Positions 43,545-51,180 of a stretch of DNA of 64,000 bases are shown piece after piece. The stretch lies in assembly GCA_024688685.1 (NCBI GenBank), contig JAILDX010000038.1:62001-126000 (forward strand), in the 5' to 3' direction. Numbering within the stretch: position 1 is the first letter of the stretch; each line of letters starts with the position of its first letter. The DNA is from Saccharofermentans sp. Lineage in GTDB: Bacteria; Bacillota; Clostridia; Saccharofermentanales; Saccharofermentanaceae. The notes under the pieces are model-generated. The model searched no databases. It worked only from the letters and a program-made list of their open reading frames with translations, and had not been told where the DNA came from. Both the position numbers and the translations under genes were made by a program.

Positions 43545-44519
43545 ATGAAGAATCTTTCCTGTAAAAACTGTGGAGCCCCGATGGCTCTTGATGCTTCTGC
43601 TATGACGGCTCATTGCCGTTTCTGCGGAACACAGTATGTTCTTGATCACAAGGATACTGATTACTTTCTTGATTTCTACCGTCAGGTCAATGATCTCATC
43701 TCAGCAGAAGATGATACAAAGCGTAAAGACCTTGCTGACAGACTGTGGGATACAGCAGATGAGAAGGTGTTTACGACATCTGACGGAAGAATTGTTACAG
43801 TCTATTATCTGTATTCTTTTTCTGAACCTGAATGTGATGTTTATGTTGCCAGAAGGAATATCATCTTCCATTTCAAAAAGAACGGAGCACTGTTATCAGA
43901 CAGGTTCAGGATAAACTCTTCAATGCTTGATTATCCGTCTGCAGACACAAAGAATCTTTCAGATTTCTTCCCGAAAGTCACGGCAGGGTTTAATCTTGAT
44001 GACGGTACCGACATACTGGTCGTCGCCAAGGATGAAGACGAGTATCCTTTAAGACTGTTTGGTAAGCTTCATGGAAGACATGTTGCATGGATCATCAGCA
44101 GGATCGAGAATCTCTGCTGCGTACTTGAATATAACGGCATAGTTCATCCGCAGATCGATCCTGATACAGTGTTTATCAATCCTTATATTCATCAGGCATC
44201 CCTTTACGGAAACTGGTGGAACGTCACGAAGAACAATACTCTGTCGTCTGACAGAACGCATGTTAACACAACTGCAATGAATCTTTACGGATTACGTAAT
44301 ACCGCAGCATTCTCGCTCGGCTTTAATGATGTATCAGAGGTGACTGTAAGGGAAGACATTCCCGCACCTTTTGCCGATTTTTTGAAGAGTGCCCCTGAAG
44401 TAAACGCATACAGTGATTTCGAGAAGTGGGATAAGACGCTGATCAAGTCATTTGGCGAGAGACGTTTCTACAAATTTACGGGCGGCGAAGACGATATCTA
44501 TAAGAAAGGACAGGAGTAA
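43545..44519 (+). CDS. Zinc ribbon plus degenerate kinase-like domain
   Basis: A 324-residue protein. Residues 6-27 form a zinc ribbon ('CKNCG' and 'CRFCG'). Residues about 75-225 look like a protein-kinase fold in decay: 'DVYVARRNIIFHFKKNG' resembles an N-lobe strand pair, and 'LEYNGIVHPQIDPDTVFIN' (195-213) lines up with the kinase catalytic loop GIVHRDIKPENILI with HRD changed to HPQ and Lys/Asn lost. 'LYGNWW' stands where DFG would be. I infer a pseudokinase or ligand-binding derivative; this needs structure prediction. Its stop overlaps the ATG of the next VWA gene (TAATG), so expression is coupled. It begins the four-gene unit discussed in findings. Confidence 0.6.
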   Translation: MKNLSCKNCGAPMALDASAMTAHCRFCGTQYVLDHKDTDYFLDFYRQVNDLISAEDDTKRKDLADRLWDTADEKVFTTSDGRIVTVYYLYSFSEPECDVYVARRNIIFHFKKNGALLSDRFRINSSMLDYPSADTKNLSDFFPKVTAGFNLDDGTDILVVAKDEDEYPLRLFGKLHGRHVAWIISRIENLCCVLEYNGIVHPQIDPDTVFINPYIHQASLYGNWWNVTKNNTLSSDRTHVNTTAMNLYGLRNTAAFSLGFNDVSEVTVREDIPAPFADFLKSAPEVNAYSDFEKWDKTLIKSFGERRFYKFTGGEDDIYKKGQE

Positions 44520-45433
44520 TGGGAAGAGGTTCTTATACCGCAGGTGACTGGGCCAGTCTAAGAAGCAGCCGTAAGCTGAATGCTGTAAGCACTGTAGAAT
44601 CCATATTCACTAACAACTGCGCAGTTTCTGCTTATGACAGCAGAAATGTTGTAATCCGTGAATCGAGAGACAGTGAAGAGCATAATTCTTCTACCCCTGT
44701 CATTATCGGATTTGATGTTACTGCTTCAATGGGTTATCTTGCGAAGACACTTGCAACTGAGACGATCAATTATTCGGTCAATCAGATAATCCACAGTTCT
44801 CTTTCCAATCCGCAGTTTCTGATCGCAGCGATCGGCGATGTAAAATGCGATAATACACCTCTTCAGGTTACACAGTTTGAATCGGATATCAGGATCAACA
44901 CGCAGCTTATGGAGCTCCACCTTGAAGGCGGAGGCGGCGGTAACGGAGGAGAATCATATAATCTCCTGTGGTGGTTTGCCGCCAAGCATACTTCGACTGA
45001 TGCATTCGAGAAGCGTGGTAAAAAGGGATTTCTGTTTACGATCGGTGATGATAACTGCCATGAAGGATTAAGTGTTGTTGAGATTGGAAAAGCTTTCCGT
45101 GATACTGTCCCGTATTCGGTGTCCAATCAGGAGCTGATCGCAATGGCAGAAGAGAAGTATCATGTCATTCACATACATATCAATAACGGAACACCTGAGA
45201 GCAGAAAGATCTTCAGGAATCTGCGGGATATTCTTCCCGGAAAAGCAACGGAGATCAACATCAATGATCTTGACTGTCTCTCATATCTGATTTCATCAAT
45301 AGTTAAGATACGTCTTGGAGCTTCTGCAGGTGACGTTATGTCAGAAATTCCGCAGGAAGCAGCCGTAAAGCTGGCAAGATCGATATCATTTGCCTTCAAC
45401 GACAACAGGTCAGGTGGCTCGTTGTTCTTTTAA
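44519..45433 (+). CDS. VWA-domain protein 1
   Basis: A 304-residue soluble protein with a von Willebrand A domain. The metal-ion (MIDAS) motif is 'GFDVTASMGYLA' (66-72, DxTxS), after an unusual conserved N-terminal segment 'MGRGSYTAGDWASLRSSR' and 'RESRDSEEH'. Gly-rich 'LEGGGGGNGGES' follows 'LQVTQFESDIRI'. No signal peptide or membrane helix, so it acts in the cytoplasm. It is a paralogue of the next VWA protein, aligning with it over the full length. VWA proteins usually work as metal-dependent binding scaffolds in multi-protein complexes. The ATG overlaps the preceding stop. Confidence 0.8.
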   Translation: MGRGSYTAGDWASLRSSRKLNAVSTVESIFTNNCAVSAYDSRNVVIRESRDSEEHNSSTPVIIGFDVTASMGYLAKTLATETINYSVNQIIHSSLSNPQFLIAAIGDVKCDNTPLQVTQFESDIRINTQLMELHLEGGGGGNGGESYNLLWWFAAKHTSTDAFEKRGKKGFLFTIGDDNCHEGLSVVEIGKAFRDTVPYSVSNQELIAMAEEKYHVIHIHINNGTPESRKIFRNLRDILPGKATEININDLDCLSYLISSIVKIRLGASAGDVMSEIPQEAAVKLARSISFAFNDNRSGGSLFF

Positions 45434-45486
45434 ATCATTAGTAGTATTATTTAATTGCTTGGAATCTATACTATCTGAGGTGCTCT

Positions 45487-46425
45487 ATGGGATACGGAAG
45501 TTATAAGGCATCTGACTGGGAAAGACTTAAGAACAGCAGAGGCATCAATAATTCATCAAGTGCAGCTACATTGTTTAACGGAAATGATTTCAAGGATATC
45601 TATAATCCTTTGTATATCAATTTCCGTGAATCCAGAGACAGCGAAGATTCTCCCAATTCGACACCGATTATTTTCGGGTTCGATGTAACAGGTTCAATGG
45701 ATTATCTTGCTGTTGAGATAGCTAAGAATTCTCTTAACAAGACCATTACCGAACTCTACGACAAGAAGCCCGTTACTGATCCTCACGTAATGTGTGCTGC
45801 GTTTACTGCACCGCGTTATAACGGAGATGTTATTCTGGCGGGCGCGCTTCAGGTCACTCAGTTTGAAGCCGATATCAGAGTCATTGAACAGCTTCTTGAC
45901 CTTAATGTCAAGTTTGGCGGAAACAGATACAGTTATGATGATCTTGTCTGGTATTTCGCTGCAAACCACACAGATATTGACTGCTACAATAAGAGAAAGA
46001 AAAAGGGTTACATAATCTGTATCGGTGACGAGATATGCGGTGCTGATGACGGTTCATTCCTGCGTGAGAATGATCTCCTGAAGATCTTTGGTGATAATAA
46101 GATGACAGGGCATCTCAGCAACAGGCAGATCTATGATATGGCTGCAAAGAAATACGAGATATTCCATATCGTTACTCTGATGGGATGGAGAGAGGGAAGA
46201 GCGTTTAATACCTGGAATCACTTTATGCCCGGACGGGTTGCAACGATCGGTCAGAGAGATATATCACTTCTGTCTGAGGTCATCACATCGATTATACAGC
46301 TTTCACAGGGTGCTGACAGGGAAGATGTTATAGGCCAGTGGCCGGAAGAGATCCGTTCCAAGATCAGGAAATCGGTAGAACCGATATTCCCGGATAAGCC
46401 TGTTCCTGACTGGGAAGAACCGTGA
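45487..46425 (+). CDS. VWA-domain protein 2
   Basis: A 312-residue paralogue of the preceding protein with the same start pattern ('MGYGSYKASDWERLKNSR', 'RESRDSED') and MIDAS 'GFDVTGSMDYLA' at the same residue numbers (66-72). 'LQVTQFEADIRVIEQLL' and 'KKKGYIICIGDEICG' match its sister's 'LQVTQFESDIRINTQLM' and 'KKGFLFTIGDDNCH'. The glycine-rich loop is shorter. It has no export signal. The gene begins 53 bases after its sister and its stop overlaps the GTG of the PurA-like gene (GTGA), so the two are coupled. Confidence 0.8.
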   Translation: MGYGSYKASDWERLKNSRGINNSSSAATLFNGNDFKDIYNPLYINFRESRDSEDSPNSTPIIFGFDVTGSMDYLAVEIAKNSLNKTITELYDKKPVTDPHVMCAAFTAPRYNGDVILAGALQVTQFEADIRVIEQLLDLNVKFGGNRYSYDDLVWYFAANHTDIDCYNKRKKKGYIICIGDEICGADDGSFLRENDLLKIFGDNKMTGHLSNRQIYDMAAKKYEIFHIVTLMGWREGRAFNTWNHFMPGRVATIGQRDISLLSEVITSIIQLSQGADREDVIGQWPEEIRSKIRKSVEPIFPDKPVPDWEEP

Positions 46426-47567
46426 GTATTAAGATTGTTATCGGGAAAAACTTCGGCGACGAGGGGAAAGGCCTCGCCGTCGATTATTTTTCCGCTGTTT
46501 CAGAAAAAGCCGGCAGGACATGCCTTGTAATAAGGCATAATGGTGGTGCACAGGCAGGCCATACGGTAGATCTTAAGGATAAAAGATTTGTATTCAGCCA
46601 GTTATCTTCCGGATCATTCCGCCATGCGGACACGTATCTTGCTGATTCATTCCTTTTTGATCCGTATGCATTAAAGACAGAGACGAACGGATTTGCGTGC
46701 ATAAACAGATCATTTCCGAAGATGACTGCAAGTGGAAATATCAGGTGTGTTACAGTTCTTGATGTCCTGCTGAATCAGGCGCTTGAGGATCTTCGCGGCA
46801 CTGAACGTCACGGGTCGTGCGGTATGGGGATAGATGAGACTGTTCGCCGTTCTGCCACTACGTTCAGACTTCCGCTTAATAAGGTTAAATACGGCACTGC
46901 GGAAGAGATCTTTGATTTCCTTAAAGGTATAAGGGCAGAGTATCTTCCTTCAAGACTTGAAGAGCTTAACCTGTCTATCCACGACCTTGGCAAATACAGG
47001 GACCTGATAAATAACGACATCATACTCCGCAACTGGGCTGAAGCAGCCGTTGATCAGTGCTGGATGGTTGAACTTGTGGATCCGTATTATATTACGCGAT
47101 ATGACGACATCATATTTGAAGGTGCACAGGGTCTTCTGCTTGATAATGAGAATAAAGAATATGCTCCTCATCTGACGACTTCAAGAACAGGTCTTACAAA
47201 TCCCGTCAGGATAATAAGAGATGTAATGACTGCGAAAGAGACTGAAGCTGAAGCAGTCTATGTCACAAGATCATATGTAACTCGTCACGGCAACGGTCCG
47301 CTTCCTAACGAGGCTTCTTTTACATTTCCCGATGAGACAAATGTCCCGAATGAATGGCAGGGAAGTCTGAGATTTGCTCATCATGGAAGCATGGATGAGT
47401 TTCTGATGCCTGTTCAGAGGGATATTGATACTGTATACTTTAAAGGATCACACTCATTCTTTATTACCCATCTCAACGAAATGGATCTGCCGTTCAAAGA
47501 GGAATTGAAGACTCCGCTTTATCTGTCCTGTGATAAGTATTCAGATAATATCAGATACCAAAAGTAA
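46422..47567 (+). CDS. Divergent adenylosuccinate synthetase homologue
   Basis: A 381-residue member of the PurA superfamily, about 50 residues shorter than housekeeping PurA. Kept: 'NFGDEGKGLAVD' (Asp13), 'NGGAQAGHTV' (His47) and 'IFEGAQGLLLD' (233-241). Changed: GTTGRGIGP is 'GSCGMGIDE' (131-139), the aspartate-binding TTGRxRRTGW is 'EWQGSLRFAH' (311-320), and the guanine-recognition TKLD is 'THLN' (349-352). It should still activate an oxo group by phosphoryl transfer, but the nucleotide donor and amine substrate are probably not GTP and aspartate. GTG start overlapping the VWA2 stop. The PHP gene overlaps its 3' end on the other strand. Confidence 0.82.
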   Translation: MSIKIVIGKNFGDEGKGLAVDYFSAVSEKAGRTCLVIRHNGGAQAGHTVDLKDKRFVFSQLSSGSFRHADTYLADSFLFDPYALKTETNGFACINRSFPKMTASGNIRCVTVLDVLLNQALEDLRGTERHGSCGMGIDETVRRSATTFRLPLNKVKYGTAEEIFDFLKGIRAEYLPSRLEELNLSIHDLGKYRDLINNDIILRNWAEAAVDQCWMVELVDPYYITRYDDIIFEGAQGLLLDNENKEYAPHLTTSRTGLTNPVRIIRDVMTAKETEAEAVYVTRSYVTRHGNGPLPNEASFTFPDETNVPNEWQGSLRFAHHGSMDEFLMPVQRDIDTVYFKGSHSFFITHLNEMDLPFKEELKTPLYLSCDKYSDNIRYQK

Positions 47568-48372
47568 CCGGCTGCCTTTTCTCAAAATAACAGAGCTCTG
47601 TTACACCGATAGCCCTGAGATATTCATACATATCATCGAAATATATCCCGAGTGTATCAGGGGTGTGTGAATCAGATCCCAGAGAAATGAGTTCTCCGCC
47701 CATAGCCAGGTATCTCTCGATTATCTTTCTGTCAGGCATGATTATTGAAGACCCTTTCATGTATGCCTTATAAACCGATCTGGTATTGATCTCGAGACAC
47801 TTGTTTTTGGATATCAGGGCTTCAAAGAAACGGTCAAATGCTTTTGGACAGTCATCATAAAGAAGATATTCTTCTTTATCAGTGTTGTATCTGTTTATGT
47901 AATCAAAATGAGCGGCAACATCATATCCTGAACATTTCTCACACATCTCCGCCATTACATTGATGTATTCATTATGGCGTTCGATCTTGGAAGTGTCTTT
48001 ATAATGATCACCGAGAAAATACACATCTCTGCCCCGGAAAAGATGATTGCTTAAAATAACGATGTCAAAGTCATTGCTCTTTGCGATCCTGTCGATCACA
48101 GGAACTATATGTGACTGATATCCGAACTCTATGCCCTTGAGCAGCTTAAGCGGGGGAGGACATGATCTTTTCCATTCTTCGAATCTGAGGTTATATTCAT
48201 CGATATCAAATGTCTGAACAGTATCCTCAGGATCGGGATTGTCATACTCGTAATGTTCAGTTATGCCTGCAACATCTATACCGTTTGCTATAGCGGCATT
48301 AATGAGCTCATCCGGTGTCATTTTTGCATCAGGAGAGAAGTGACATGTATGATTGTGAATATCCGCTCTCAT
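47551..48372 (-). CDS. PHP-domain phosphoesterase (histidinol-phosphatase type)
   Basis: A 273-residue PHP-family metal phosphoesterase similar to HisK histidinol-phosphatases. Motifs are 'ADIHNHTCHFSPDAKMTPDE' (HxH), 'GITEHYEYD', 'KGIEFGYQ', 'ILSNHLFRG', 'AAHFDYINR' and 'SLGSDSHTPDTLG'. It may act in histidine synthesis, but no his genes lie nearby, so another phosphoester is possible. It overlaps the PurA-like gene's end by 17 bases in convergent orientation and follows the MraY-like gene by 2 bases on the minus strand, so those two form an operon. Confidence 0.85.
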   Translation of the reverse strand: MRADIHNHTCHFSPDAKMTPDELINAAIANGIDVAGITEHYEYDNPDPEDTVQTFDIDEYNLRFEEWKRSCPPPLKLLKGIEFGYQSHIVPVIDRIAKSNDFDIVILSNHLFRGRDVYFLGDHYKDTSKIERHNEYINVMAEMCEKCSGYDVAAHFDYINRYNTDKEEYLLYDDCPKAFDRFFEALISKNKCLEINTRSVYKAYMKGSSIIMPDRKIIERYLAMGGELISLGSDSHTPDTLGIYFDDMYEYLRAIGVTELCYFEKRQPVTFGI

Positions 48373-48374
48373 GA

Positions 48375-49355
48375 TCAGCCTTTATTTACCAGAAATGCTA
48401 TCAGAATGAATACGATATCGAGCACGAGGCCAAAGAAGAATATCGTGAGCATAGTCTTTGGTACGGAAAAGCCTTTATTCTTCTTAAGATGATCATGCAC
48501 AGGTGTTGTGAGCCACTTCATAATGATGATCTTTCTCCTGGTAAGCCTTCCGATGGTGATCTTCAGGATGGACAAACCTCCGTCGATGATGAAGGGGAGA
48601 CCAAAGACAAGATAAACAAACGGCATCTTTACATACATGGCATAAAGTGCGATCAGCAATCCTAAAGCTCTTGATCCGGCATCTCCCATGAGCATCTTGC
48701 TCGGATAATGATTGAAGATGAGATATGCGAACAAAGCGCCGATAACAGCTTCACATATAATAAAGCTTTGTGTTGTTATTGTTCCGCGCATAATTGAAAG
48801 CGCATGGAATGCCAGTATTGTGATTACCGTAAGGCTTCCGGAAAGACCGTCAACTCCGTCAGTTGCGTTTGTTGAGTTAATTGATACACCGATCAGGATT
48901 ACTGCAAGGATAAAGTAAACTGCTTTGGGAATCGTTACTGCAGTTCCTGTAACACCGATGATAACTTCGCCGGACATCATAAATGTGGCTATATAAGCGC
49001 CTGCAAGAGCAACAAGGAAATCAAGTCCGCCTTTGACATATTCGTTCCACGGTGTTTTTGCCCTGTCATCGAGGAACCCTGTGATCATGGCGATGAGGAC
49101 TAGTGCCATGGAACTGACGATGGCTATGTCGTTATAGCAGAAACCGATTACTACACCTGCAAAAACGATCACGAAATAGAAACCGACACCTGTGGGCTTT
49201 CCTACGTTGACTTCGCTTCCGACTGCAAACTTACGACCTCTGTCAGCTCCGAGGAGCGCCTTGCCGAATGGGAGAAACATCAATAATATAAAGGTCGCTG
49301 CAAATGCTATCAGACATGGAGAAATATTGATCAATAATGTCAAAAATCCGTTCAT
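48375..49355 (-). CDS. MraY-like phosphosugar transferase
   Basis: A 326-residue polytopic membrane enzyme of the MraY/WecA family, which transfers a phospho-sugar from UDP to undecaprenyl phosphate. About ten membrane helices are visible. Catalytic Asp motifs are 'ITGFLDDR' and 'NATDGVDGLSG'; 'MLMGDAGSRALG' matches the uridine/metal region. The MraY loop HHHFE reads 'TPVHDHLKK' here, so the middle His is Asp and the trailing FE is LK. It probably still acts on a UDP-MurNAc-type substrate, but it lies outside any cell-wall cluster and could be a paralogue. Confidence 0.82.
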   Translation of the reverse strand: MNGFLTLLINISPCLIAFAATFILLMFLPFGKALLGADRGRKFAVGSEVNVGKPTGVGFYFVIVFAGVVIGFCYNDIAIVSSMALVLIAMITGFLDDRAKTPWNEYVKGGLDFLVALAGAYIATFMMSGEVIIGVTGTAVTIPKAVYFILAVILIGVSINSTNATDGVDGLSGSLTVITILAFHALSIMRGTITTQSFIICEAVIGALFAYLIFNHYPSKMLMGDAGSRALGLLIALYAMYVKMPFVYLVFGLPFIIDGGLSILKITIGRLTRRKIIIMKWLTTPVHDHLKKNKGFSVPKTMLTIFFFGLVLDIVFILIAFLVNKG

Positions 49356-49394
49356 AATTCACCTCACAACGTTAGTAGTATATCATTCTTGTGC

Positions 49395-49400
49395 TATAAT
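49395..49400 (+). promoter_or_regulatory. -10 box for argS
   Basis: TATAAT in the 96-base divergent gap, 52 bases before the argS ATG; only a weak TTAGTA stands at the -35 distance. Confidence 0.4.
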
Positions 49401-49451
49401 AATGCGCGAAAATATATATTTAGGCATATTGCTCACAATTGGAGGTCATTT

Positions 49452-51173
49452 ATGGAATATAAACAACAGATTGCAGAATTACTCTCTGCAAAATGCGGAC
49501 TCGATGCAGAAAAGATACAGAGCCTTATCGAGATACCGCCTCAACTCGAGATGGGTGATTTTGCTTTCCCTTGTTTTGTTCTCGCCAAGACAATGCATAA
49601 GGCTCCTCAGGCGATTTCAGAGGAGATCGCAACAGGTCTTGATCTTTCCGGAACTGATCTTGCGGCAAAGAACGTTGGACCTTATGTAAATTTCTTTATC
49701 GACAGAAGTGCACTTTCCGAGAATGTTATCGGTGAGATCCTTAAGGAAGGTCTTTCTTATGGTTCTTCTGATCTCGGCAGCGGTAAGAATGTCATTGTTG
49801 AGTATTCATCTCCGAATATCGCCAAACCTTTCCATGTAGGACATGCGTTTACGACGATCCTCGGCAATTCTCTTGCAAGGATCTATAACAAGCTCGGCTA
49901 TAACGTTATCCGCATGAATCATCTTGGTGATTACGGAACACAGTTTGGCAAGCTCATTACAGCATACAGACTCTGGGGTGATGAAGAGGCACTTAATGAA
50001 GATCCAATCAAGGAACTCCTCAGGATATATGTAAAGTTCCATAAGGAAGAGAAGGAAGATCCGTCTCTTACAACATCTGCAAGAGAAAACTTCCGCAAGC
50101 TTGAGGAAGGCTCGGCAGAAGAGGTTGAGCTCTGGCAGAAGTTCAGGGATATGTCTCTGGTCGTATTTAAGAAGCTCTATAACAGGATCGGGGTTGAGTT
50201 TGATAACTACAACGGCGAATCTTTCTACAGTGATAAGATCCCTGAGATCGTAGATATTCTTAATTCCAAGGGCCTTCTTGTAGAGAGCGAAGGCGCAAAG
50301 GTTGTCATGCTTGAGGATGAAGGGCTTCCGCCGTGTATCATCCTTAAGAGCGATAACACTACGATTTATGCTTCCCGTGATCTTGCTTCAGCACTTTACC
50401 GCTACAGAACTTATAATTTCGACAAGAATATCTATGTTGTAGGCAATACGCAGGCTCTTCATTTCAGACAGGTGTTTGCAGTTCTCAAGAAGGCTGGTTT
50501 TGATTTTGCAGATAACTGCGAACATGTTGCTTTTGGCCTTGTTAAGTTCAAGGATATGGTCTTCTCGACGAGAGAGGGCAACATCGTTCTTCTTGAGGAA
50601 CTCCTTGATCAGTCCGTAAGCAAGACGAGAGAGATAATCGCAGAGAATGCGAAGACCAGAGGACAGGATATGTCTGAGGAAGAGATCGATGACATCGCCG
50701 AGAAGCTTGGTGTAGGTGCTGTTATCTATACATTTGTTAAATCAGGAAGAGAGAGGGATATCATATTCTCATGGAAGGAGATGCTCGATTTCGAAGGCGA
50801 TACTGCTCCTTATCTCATTTATACATATGCAAGAACAAGGTCCATCCTGAGAAAGGGCGCCGAGAAGGGTGTTAATCCTGATTCCGGCAATCTCTCTCTT
50901 CTTACCGGTGATGAAGAATACGCTGTTATCAGGGCACTTTCCGATCTTAAGGAATCGATCGTTAAGGCTGCATCAAGCAATGAGCCGTTTATGATCGCAA
51001 GACAAGTCGCAGCTATCGCAAGAGCTCATAACAGATTCTATAACAACACGAGCATTCTTAATTGTGATGATGAGAAGCTCATTGCTGCAAGACTTGCACT
51101 CTGTGAAGCAGTATGCACGGCAATAAAGGACGGTCTTGACCTCCTTGGCATCGGAACTGTTGAGAGGATGTGA
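49452..51173 (+). CDS. argS: Arginyl-tRNA synthetase
   Basis: A 573-residue class I synthetase for tRNA-Arg. The N-terminal Add1 domain is followed by 'YSSPNIAKPFHVGHAFTT' (HIGH), 'DYGTQFGKL', 'QALHFRQVF' and 'MVFSTREGN' in the KMSKS position. A DALR-type anticodon-binding domain ends the chain with 'LLGIGTVERM'. GGAGGT lies 6 bases before the ATG at 49452; the track's longer start runs through the promoter. The M3 peptidase gene follows by 7 bases. Confidence 0.96.
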   Translation: MEYKQQIAELLSAKCGLDAEKIQSLIEIPPQLEMGDFAFPCFVLAKTMHKAPQAISEEIATGLDLSGTDLAAKNVGPYVNFFIDRSALSENVIGEILKEGLSYGSSDLGSGKNVIVEYSSPNIAKPFHVGHAFTTILGNSLARIYNKLGYNVIRMNHLGDYGTQFGKLITAYRLWGDEEALNEDPIKELLRIYVKFHKEEKEDPSLTTSARENFRKLEEGSAEEVELWQKFRDMSLVVFKKLYNRIGVEFDNYNGESFYSDKIPEIVDILNSKGLLVESEGAKVVMLEDEGLPPCIILKSDNTTIYASRDLASALYRYRTYNFDKNIYVVGNTQALHFRQVFAVLKKAGFDFADNCEHVAFGLVKFKDMVFSTREGNIVLLEELLDQSVSKTREIIAENAKTRGQDMSEEEIDDIAEKLGVGAVIYTFVKSGRERDIIFSWKEMLDFEGDTAPYLIYTYARTRSILRKGAEKGVNPDSGNLSLLTGDEEYAVIRALSDLKESIVKAASSNEPFMIARQVAAIARAHNRFYNNTSILNCDDEKLIAARLALCEAVCTAIKDGLDLLGIGTVERM

Positions 51174-51180
51174 CACTTAA

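Noticed and set aside
45467-45472. TATACT between the two VWA genes
   Set aside because: Only about 15 bases before the ATG, leaving no space for a leader with ribosome binding site, and no -35 is present.
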